A DNA stretch of 46,544 nt. Source: Desulfobacterales bacterium. Its GTDB lineage: Bacteria > Desulfobacterota > Desulfobacteria > Desulfobacterales > UBA2174_A. The stretch spans positions 1 to 46,544 of the forward strand of contig JALOPD010000003.1 of the NCBI GenBank assembly GCA_025454075.1, in the 5' to 3' direction. Positions 39,217 through 46,544 of the stretch are shown one piece after another. The translations under genes were made by a program, and so were the position numbers. The notes under the pieces were generated by a model. That model was given only the letters and a program-made list of their open reading frames with translations. It ran no database searches and was not told where the DNA came from. Numbering within the stretch: the first letter of the stretch is position 1; each line of letters opens with the position of its first letter.

Positions 39217-40638
39217 TTACCAGCCGCGCATGAGGTAGTCGTGGATCGAGTCGGCGGCGTTGCGGCCGGCGCCCATGGCCAGGATCACGGTGGCCGAGCC
39301 GGTCACGATGTCGCCCCCGGCCCAGACCCCCTTCTTGAGAGTCTTGCCGGACTTGGGGTCCGCTTCGATGTAGCCCCACTTGTTGATCTTGAGGTCGGGA
39401 GTGGAACTGGTCAGCAGCGGGTTCGCGCCGGTGCCCACGGCCACGATGCACAGGTCGCAGTCGAGCTTGAAGTCGGAGCCTTTCACGGGAACCGGTCGCC
39501 GGCGGCCGGAGGCGTCCGGCTCGCCCAGTTCCATCTTGATGCACTCCATGCCCGTCAGACGCCCCTTCTCGTTGCCGATGTAGCGGGTCGGGTTGGTGAG
39601 CAGGAAGAACTCGATGCCCTCCTCCTCGGCGTGGTGAGCTTCCGCGGCCCGCGCCGGCATCTCGTCCCGCGAGCGCCGGTAGACGAGCCGCACCCGGTCC
39701 GCCCCCAGGCGCAGGGCCGTGCGGGCCGAATCCATGGCCACGTTGCCGCCGCCGAGCACCACCACGTCCTTGCCGCGCGGGATCGGGGTGTCGACCTTCG
39801 GGAAGAGGTAGGCTTTCATCAGGTTGGCCCGGGTGAGGTATTCGTTCGCGGAGAGAATGCCCACCAGGTTTTCCCCGGGGAGGTTCATGAACTTGGGAAG
39901 CCCGGCGCCCAGCCCCAGGAAGATGGCCTGGTAGCCCTCCTCGAAAAGCTCGTCCAGGGATACGGTCCGGCCGACCACGGCATTGCACTGGACGTTGACG
40001 CCGAGGCGTTCCAGGAAGTTGACCTCCTGGGCCACGATCTCCTTGGGCAGCCGGAACTCGGGGATGCCGTAGAGAAGCACCCCGCCCGGTTTGTGGAAAG
40101 CCTCGTACACGGTGACGTCATGGCCCTTCTGGATCAGGTCGCCGGCAACGGTCAGCCCGGCCGGGCCGGCGCCCACCACGGCCACTTTCTTGCCGGTGGC
40201 CGCCGCTTTGGGCGGCAGGGCGCCCGTGCCGTGCGCCCGCTCCCAGTCCGCCACAAACCGTTCCAAGTTGCCGATGGCCACCGGGTCGCCCTTCTTGGCC
40301 AGGATGCACTTGCCCTCGCACTGGATCTCCTGGGGGCAGACCCGGCCGCAGACCGCCGGCAGGCTGTTCTGCTTCCAGATGTGGCGGATGGACTGGGTGA
40401 AATCGCCCTCTTTGGCGAGCCGGATGAACCCGGGGATGTCGACGCCGACCGGGCAGCCTTCGACGCAGCCCGGGTTCTTGCACTGCAGGCAGCGCGCCGC
40501 CTCCTCCTTGGCCATCTCCGGGGTGTACCCCGTCGGGACCTCGAGGAAGTTCCGCGCCCGCACCTTGGGCTCCTGCTCGGGCATCCGCACTTTGCCTTTT
40601 TTCTGCTTCTTGTCTTTCGGGGCTGCTTCTTCCGACAT
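39217..40638 (-). CDS. nfnB: NfnB-like flavoprotein, NADPH-linked glutamate-synthase-small-subunit family
   Basis: A 473-residue protein. N-terminal cysteines for two 4Fe-4S clusters are at CLQCKNPGCVEGCPVG and CGRVCPQEIQCEGKC. The FAD motif is KVAVVGAGPAGLTVAG, the NADPH-binding motif is VVVLGGGNVAMDSARTALRLGA, and GGDIVTGSATVILAMGAGRNAA ends the FAD domain. With NfnA next to it, it forms the electron-bifurcating NADH-dependent reduced ferredoxin:NADP+ oxidoreductase, used by anaerobes to make NADPH. The family is often misnamed glutamate synthase (GltA); the adjacent NfnA decides against that. It follows nfnA by 85 bases with a strong hairpin between. Confidence 0.9.
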   Translation of the reverse strand: MSEEAAPKDKKQKKGKVRMPEQEPKVRARNFLEVPTGYTPEMAKEEAARCLQCKNPGCVEGCPVGVDIPGFIRLAKEGDFTQSIRHIWKQNSLPAVCGRVCPQEIQCEGKCILAKKGDPVAIGNLERFVADWERAHGTGALPPKAAATGKKVAVVGAGPAGLTVAGDLIQKGHDVTVYEAFHKPGGVLLYGIPEFRLPKEIVAQEVNFLERLGVNVQCNAVVGRTVSLDELFEEGYQAIFLGLGAGLPKFMNLPGENLVGILSANEYLTRANLMKAYLFPKVDTPIPRGKDVVVLGGGNVAMDSARTALRLGADRVRLVYRRSRDEMPARAAEAHHAEEEGIEFFLLTNPTRYIGNEKGRLTGMECIKMELGEPDASGRRRPVPVKGSDFKLDCDLCIVAVGTGANPLLTSSTPDLKINKWGYIEADPKSGKTLKKGVWAGGDIVTGSATVILAMGAGRNAADSIHDYLMRGW

Positions 40639-40689
40639 GTTGTTTCCTCCGCTTCGGTGGCCGGTTACCGGGCCCGGTATTTTATGAAC

Positions 40690-40729
40690 AAATGAACGGC
40701 CGCCCTGTTTTTCGGGCGGCCGCTCATTT
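40690..40729. promoter_or_regulatory. Strong hairpin between nfnA and nfnB
   Basis: AAATGAACGGCCGCCC (40690-40705) pairs with GGGCGGCCGCTCATTT (40714-40729), one wobble position, loop TGTTTTTC. The nfnA stop codon (40724-40726) is inside one arm. It sits inside an operon whose products act in equal amounts, so it is more likely an RNA-processing or attenuation element than a full terminator. Confidence 0.6.
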
Positions 40730-41566
40730 GTGCCAGGACTCCTCCAGCATGCAGAACTCGCTGTGGCAAAGCTTTTCGTCTTCGCAATAGGCCTGCAGCC
40801 GCAGCATCAGCTCGTCGAAATCCACCTGGTGGCCGTCGAATTCGGGCCCGTCGACGCAGGCGAACTGGGTCTTGCCGCCCACCGACACCCGGCAGCCGCC
40901 GCACATCCCGGTGCCGTCCACCATGATGGGGTTCAGGCTGACCATGGTCGGCACATGGTACTCCTTCGTCAGCTTGGAGACGAACTTCATCATGGGCACG
41001 GGGCCGATGGCCACCACGAGGTCGATTTTCTCCTTGTCCAGGATGTCCTTGAGCGCATGGGTCACGAACCCGTGCCGGCCGTAGGAGCCGTCGTCGGTGC
41101 AGACGTGCAGCTCATGGGAGGCCGCACGCATGAAATCCTCGAGGATCAGCAGGTCCTTGGTCCGGGCGCCGATGACGGCCGTGACGTGGTTGCCGGCCTC
41201 CTTCATGCCGCGGGTGATGGGGTGCAGCACGGCGACCCCGGTGCCACCGCCGACGCAGACCACCTTACCGAGTTTTTCGATGTGGGTGGCCTTGCCCAGG
41301 GGTCCGATCACGTCCTGGTAGCCCTCTCCCACCTTGAGCGTCTTGAACAGCGCGGTGGACTTGCCCACCACCTGGTAGATCACGGCGATGATCCCCCTTT
41401 GGGCGTCGGTATAGGCCATGGTCAGCGGAATGCGCTCACCGGACTCGTTGGCCTTGAGGATCACGAACTGACCGGGCTTGGCCTTCCTGGCGATGAGGGG
41501 CGCCTCGATCTCGTTGAGCACCACGGTGCCCTGGGACATTTCTTCGCGTTTGACGATTTTGAACAT
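40724..41566 (-). CDS. nfnA: NfnA-like FAD/NAD-binding and 2Fe-2S subunit
   Basis: A 280-residue ferredoxin-reductase-like protein. The N-terminal barrel has FVILKANESGERIPLTMAY (FAD-binding RxPxT/S-like), VVCVGGGTGVAVLHPITRGM binds NAD, and the C-terminal CGGCRVSVGGKTQFACVDGPEFDGH supplies the 2Fe-2S cysteines. It is also similar to sulfide dehydrogenase beta and dihydroorotate dehydrogenase electron subunits, but linkage with the GltA-like subunit supports NfnA. The ATG at 41566 has GGAGG 6 bases upstream; the frame extends 22 codons further upstream without a binding site. Confidence 0.9.
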   Translation of the reverse strand: MFKIVKREEMSQGTVVLNEIEAPLIARKAKPGQFVILKANESGERIPLTMAYTDAQRGIIAVIYQVVGKSTALFKTLKVGEGYQDVIGPLGKATHIEKLGKVVCVGGGTGVAVLHPITRGMKEAGNHVTAVIGARTKDLLILEDFMRAASHELHVCTDDGSYGRHGFVTHALKDILDKEKIDLVVAIGPVPMMKFVSKLTKEYHVPTMVSLNPIMVDGTGMCGGCRVSVGGKTQFACVDGPEFDGHQVDFDELMLRLQAYCEDEKLCHSEFCMLEESWHK

Positions 41567-41780
41567 GACCGACCTCCAAGCCAAAGATTCCAGGGGAGAT
41601 GTGTGAGAAGTTTCAGCTGCAAACAGGCGCATATCGTCTCAGATTAGCCGGCCAAAATCAAGGCTAAAAGATTGAATTCCGCCGCCCACGGTGGTAGACA
41701 GGCTCTTCCGCCAGGGCAAGGGTGCGGGATCCCCGATCAATGGGATCGCCTTGCCGGCATAAGTGCTCGGGATTCCGAGG

Positions 41781-42569
41781 ATGATGCTTTTCGACAGCCA
41801 CTGCCATCTCGACGACCCCGCCTTCAAGGACGATCTGGATGCCTTGGTCGTGCGCGCCCGTGCAGCGGGCGTGGCACGCATGATGACGGTCGGCGTCACC
41901 CTTGAAACATCGCGCCGGGCGATCGCGATCGCCGAAAGCCGGCCGGGCGTCTGCGCCTCCGTGGGCGTGCACCCGCACGACGCACAGGAATGCAGCGACG
42001 ACGTCCTGGACGAGCTGGTCCGGCTCTCCGGCAGCCCGGAGGTCCGGGCCTGGGGTGAAACCGGTCTTGATTTCAACCGCATGCACTCGCCGCGGGACGA
42101 GCAGGAAAAATGGTTCGTGCGCCAGCTGGAAGCAGCCTCGGAGCGTTCGCTTCCGATGATATTTCACGAACGCGACAGCCAGGGCCGCTTCCTGGAGCTG
42201 CTGCAAACCTGCCCGCCGCCCCCGGGGGCCGCCGTGGTGCACTGCTTCAGCGGGACCCGGCCCGAGCTGACGCGCTACCTGGACATGGGCTATTACATCG
42301 GCATCACCGGCATCCTGACGCTCAAAGAGCGCGGGGAGCCCCTGCGGCGGCTGGTGCCCCGGATCCCATCGGATCAACTCCTGGTGGAGACCGACGCCCC
42401 TTACCTCGTCCCGGAGCCGGAGCGCCGCCGCTCCCGCCGCAACGAGCCCGCTTTTGTGCGCTCGGTTATGCTCAAGCTCGCCGAGGTGCGCGGCGAGGAC
42501 CCGGAGGAGCTGGCCCGCACGGTGTTCGCGAACACGTGCCGGCTTTATCGGCTGGAGGCCCTTGTTTAA
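41781..42569 (+). CDS. tatD: TatD-family metal-dependent deoxyribonuclease
   Basis: A 262-residue TIM-barrel hydrolase. MLFDSHCHLDDPAF holds the HxH metal site (His7, His9), and later ligands are in WGETGLDF, MIFHERDSQ, HCFSGT and LLVETDAPYLVPEPERRRSRNEP-like loop, seen here as VETDAPYLVP and RRSRRNEPAF. TatD enzymes are 3'-5' exonucleases implicated in DNA repair and turnover. Two ATG codons stand side by side; I list the first. GAGG is immediately upstream, so the exact start is uncertain by one codon. The region between it and nfnA (about 200 bases) contains no gene that I can support. Confidence 0.9.
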   Translation: MMLFDSHCHLDDPAFKDDLDALVVRARAAGVARMMTVGVTLETSRRAIAIAESRPGVCASVGVHPHDAQECSDDVLDELVRLSGSPEVRAWGETGLDFNRMHSPRDEQEKWFVRQLEAASERSLPMIFHERDSQGRFLELLQTCPPPPGAAVVHCFSGTRPELTRYLDMGYYIGITGILTLKERGEPLRRLVPRIPSDQLLVETDAPYLVPEPERRRSRRNEPAFVRSVMLKLAEVRGEDPEELARTVFANTCRLYRLEALV

Positions 42570-42601
42570 GACCGCGTCTTCCTGCTATTATCGCGGGCGC
42601 T

Positions 42602-42628
42602 CACGGCCTCCATTTTTCGGAGGCCGTG
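42602..42628 (+). terminator. Hairpin between tatD and the DUF4139 gene
   Basis: CACGGCCTCC (42602-42611) pairs with GGAGGCCGTG (42619-42628), loop ATTTTTC. A ribosome binding site (AAAGGAG) follows at once, so the hairpin also sits in the leader of the next gene. No T-run follows. Confidence 0.55.
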
Positions 42629-42644
42629 TAAAGGAGAACCACTG

Positions 42645-44102
42645 ATGGAACGGAAACTTTACCGCGCCGCCCTTCTGGCGCTGGTTGTCGCCCTCGTTGT
42701 CGACATGGCCGGCGCGGCGGCGGCCGAAAAAAGCGAAGGCCCGAAGCGGCTGGCAACCGGCGTCGAGGATCAGTCGGCGGTCGCCTTGACCATCTACAAC
42801 GTCAACCTCGGGTTGGTGAAAGACCAGCGGCAGACGACGCTCCCCGCGGGCACCTTTGAACTGCGGTTCATGGACGTGGCCTCCCAGATCATCCCCGCCA
42901 GCGTGCAGGTCCGGTCGCTGGCCGGCCCCCCGAGCCTGCGCGTCCTCGAGCAGAGATACGAATACGACCTGCTCAACCCGCAGCGGCTCCTCGAAAAATA
43001 CGTCGGCAAGGAGGTCAGGCTTTACACCGAAAACCAATACACCGAGCGCGATGAGACCGTGACGGCCACCCTGCTGTCCGTCGACGGCGGCCCTGTTTTC
43101 AAAGTCGACGAGGATATCACCTTCGGCCACCCCGGGCGGATCCTGTTCCCCAAGGTGCCCGACAGCCTGGCCTCCAGGCCCACCCTGGTATGGCTGCTCG
43201 AGAACACCCAGACCAAGCCCCAGCGGCTCGAGGCCACCTATCTCACCAACGCCATCAACTGGCGCGCCGACTATGCCCTGACGCTCAACGCCCGCGACGA
43301 CCGCGCCGATCTCTCGGGATGGGTCACCATCGACAACAAGAGCGGGGCCGCCTACGCCAACGCCACCTTGAAGCTGGTGGCCGGGGACGTCAACCGGGTG
43401 AAGGACGACCAGGAAGTGCGCGCCCGGGTTCTTGCCAGGGAAGGGGCCGCACCCAAGGCGGCGCCATCCCAGTTCAATGAGGAGGAGTTTTTCGAATACC
43501 ACATCTACACCCTGCAGCGTCCGTCCACTCTCAAGAACAACCAGACCAAGCAGATCAGCCTCGTCACAGCCGAACAGGTGCCCGTCAAAAAAGAGCTCGT
43601 CTTTTTCGGGGCGCGCCCGTATTACCAAAATCGATACACGGATGCGTTTTCAAGCCAGAAAATCAGCGTGGTCGTCGAACTCCAGAACAAGAAGGAGGGC
43701 AACCTCGGCCTTCCCCTGCCCAAGGGCGTGGTGCGGGTCTTCAAACAGGACGCGGAGGGCGGCCTGCAGTTTGTCGGCGAGGACTCCGTCGACCACACGC
43801 CGAAGGATGAAAAGATCCGCATCAAGATGGGCAGCGCTTTTGACGTCGTGGGCAGCCGCAAACAGACGGACTGGAAAAAGCTCGCCGCGGACACCTATGA
43901 AGCCGCTTTCGAGATCGCCGTCCGCAATCAGAAAAAAGAGGACGTCGTCGTCAAGGTCTTGGAACCCATCCCCGGCGCCTGGACCATGCTCAGCGCTTCG
44001 CAGGAGTACAAGAAAACCGAGGCCCACGCGGCCGAGTTCACGCTGACGGTCCCCAAGGGCAAGGAAGTGAAGCTGACCTACAACGTCAAGATGCGGTTCT
44101 GA
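42645..44102 (+). CDS. Exported DUF4139 protein
   Basis: A 485-residue protein. The signal peptide is ALLALVVALVVDMAGAAAA. The mature part is beta-rich: an N-terminal strand domain (ALTIYNVNLGLVKDQR, TFELRFMDVASQI) then the DUF4139 region with NAINWRADYALTLN and GWVTIDNKSGAAYANATLKLVAGDVNR, ending NQKKEDVVVKVLEPIPG and LTYNVKMRF. The family occurs in envelopes of many bacteria without known activity. AAAGGAG is 9 bases upstream of the ATG. It overlaps the next gene by one base (TGATG). Confidence 0.85.
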   Translation: MERKLYRAALLALVVALVVDMAGAAAAEKSEGPKRLATGVEDQSAVALTIYNVNLGLVKDQRQTTLPAGTFELRFMDVASQIIPASVQVRSLAGPPSLRVLEQRYEYDLLNPQRLLEKYVGKEVRLYTENQYTERDETVTATLLSVDGGPVFKVDEDITFGHPGRILFPKVPDSLASRPTLVWLLENTQTKPQRLEATYLTNAINWRADYALTLNARDDRADLSGWVTIDNKSGAAYANATLKLVAGDVNRVKDDQEVRARVLAREGAAPKAAPSQFNEEEFFEYHIYTLQRPSTLKNNQTKQISLVTAEQVPVKKELVFFGARPYYQNRYTDAFSSQKISVVVELQNKKEGNLGLPLPKGVVRVFKQDAEGGLQFVGEDSVDHTPKDEKIRIKMGSAFDVVGSRKQTDWKKLAADTYEAAFEIAVRNQKKEDVVVKVLEPIPGAWTMLSASQEYKKTEAHAAEFTLTVPKGKEVKLTYNVKMRF

Positions 44103-44497
44103 TGGCAAAAGGTGCAGAAACCTTCGCCCGGGCGCTGGTGGTTTTGATCGCCGCGGCGGCAACCCCCGCGTGGGGCGGACCGGATTTCAAAATGGCCGAC
44201 ACCCTCACGTGCACCGTCGAGGCGTCGTCGACCCCCACCGAAATCGGCAGGCGGTTCATTGTCAGCGGCCTGACGAGCGCCGTGCCTCAGGCCGTTTTCG
44301 AAAACTACGTGCGCTCCTCCATGCCCAAGGTGTTCGAATCCGAGAAGACCCTCGTCATCCAACTGGTGGCGGCGATCAGCGGCAGCGTGGACACCATCGT
44401 GATCGATAAGACCAGCGGCCGTTTCGCCCACACGGCCGCCGGCTCGTTTCTGGATGTTCACGCGATCGCCGAAGTCGGCACCTGCCGGCCGGATTGA
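44102..44497 (+). CDS. Small exported protein, unknown
   Basis: A 131-residue protein with a signal peptide (ARALVVLIAAAATPAWG). The mature domain has three strands/helices (FIVSGLTSAVPQAVFENYVRS, quoted in part; TLVIQLVAAISGSVDTIVID) and a final Cys in GTCRPD that could pair with Cys in DTLTCTVEA. I do not recognise it. The start overlaps the DUF4139 stop by one base, so the two are translated together and may act together in the envelope. Confidence 0.7.
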   Translation: MAKGAETFARALVVLIAAAATPAWGGPDFKMADTLTCTVEASSTPTEIGRRFIVSGLTSAVPQAVFENYVRSSMPKVFESEKTLVIQLVAAISGSVDTIVIDKTSGRFAHTAAGSFLDVHAIAEVGTCRPD

Positions 44498-44594
44498 AGC
44501 GTTATGGATGTGATTGCGCCCGGAAAAATCCAATGGAGCGCTGATCTCTGGCTGACGCCCACCAGGTAGTGGATAATCTTCAAAGGAAAATGAG

Positions 44595-44627
44595 GCCGGT
44601 GGAATGACAGGAGGGCCGGCTTTTTTT
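44595..44627 (+). terminator. Rho-independent terminator after the DUF4139 operon
   Basis: GCCGG (44595-44599) pairs with CCGGC (44616-44620), possibly extended by weak pairs, and is followed by seven T (44621-44627). Confidence 0.6.
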
Positions 44628-44681
44628 GATTGCCTCAGGCAACCCCACGCATGGCTCACCTCCTTCGCATCAAAAAGGAAG

Positions 44682-44708
44682 GGCGGGGCCTGAACGCCAG
44701 GCCCCGCC
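44682..44708 (-). terminator. Rho-independent terminator of katG
   Basis: GGCGGGGCCTG (44682-44692) pairs with CAGGCCCCGCC (44698-44708), loop AACGC. On the minus strand it is followed by CTTCCTTTTTG, a T-rich tail, 50 bases past the katG stop. Confidence 0.8.
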
Positions 44709-44759
44709 GAAGATTGATTCGATGAAGGGTGATGTAGCCGCCTCGGCCTGAAGCTGCGA

Positions 44760-46544
<1,785 letters not shown>

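Noticed and set aside
39217..40638. Glutamate synthase small subunit in ammonia assimilation
   Set aside because: No large glutamate synthase subunit is adjacent, whereas an NfnA-type gene is.

Overview
The window is a GC-rich (roughly 60-65%) chromosomal segment with no rRNA, tRNA, CRISPR array or intact mobile element that I could recognise. Gene content points to an anaerobic Gram-negative bacterium, most likely in Desulfobacterota (old Deltaproteobacteria). The signs are an NfnA/NfnB-type transhydrogenase pair, a corrinoid reductive activator (RACo), several radical-SAM enzymes, apolipoprotein N-acyltransferase (outer membrane) next to prfB, and many ABC importers. This placement is inference from gene families; no marker gene was compared.

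Layout, left to right. 0-1 kb: end of hutI and fchA (histidine/folate C1 metabolism). 1.2-5.8 kb: a complete branched-chain-amino-acid-type ABC importer (livH-livM-livG-livF plus a periplasmic binding protein). 5.9-9.7 kb: a PflX-like radical-SAM protein, a small lipoprotein, a PLP enzyme of the D-cysteine desulfhydrase/L-cysteate sulfo-lyase family, and an orphan ParA ATPase coupled to a small membrane protein. 9.8-14.6 kb (minus strand): a four-gene cluster for non-canonical lipoate assembly, in transcription order an sLpl(AB)-type ligase, a LipT-like flavoprotein, LipS1 and LipS2. 14.7-20.7 kb (minus): a BMP-family nucleoside/nucleobase ABC importer ending in cytosine deaminase. 20.9-25.1 kb: a DUF1786 ASKHA protein, an MFS transporter and, divergently, RACo. 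25.1-29.5 kb: a beta-CASP nuclease, DUF192 and GH17 secreted proteins, and an orphan ATP-grasp ligase. 29.5-30.3 kb: a low-GC, gene-poor stretch. 30.3-33.7 kb: an ECF sigma/anti-sigma/DUF3106 operon headed by a Gly/Tyr/His-rich secreted protein, a cyclophilin-like protein and a DUF2177 membrane protein. 33.8-37.2 kb: lnt, prfB (with a programmed +1 frameshift) and an HD-domain protein. 37.2-38.9 kb (minus): a PhoU-like DUF47 protein and Pit phosphate transporter. 39.2-41.6 kb (minus): nfnA-nfnB. 41.8-44.5 kb: tatD, a DUF4139 exported protein and a small exported protein. 44.8 kb to the end (minus): most of katG.

The strongest candidate for something unusual is the lipoate cluster. It has no classical LipA or LipB. 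It pairs two biotin-synthase-like radical-SAM proteins with a lipoate ligase whose C-terminus carries an extra cysteine-rich domain resembling DUF116, which I read as a possible sulfur or Fe-S supply module. The pathway class has been described in archaea and sulfur oxidisers; the ligase-DUF116 fusion is the part that looks least explored.

A second, sequence-level signal is a set of short intergenic elements: GC-rich hairpins sharing the core GGCGGAGCGGGG and a nearby motif like TTTGCCGGAGTAATAATG, found at several unrelated gene boundaries. Several operons also carry strong hairpins between binding-protein and transporter genes, or right in front of start codons.
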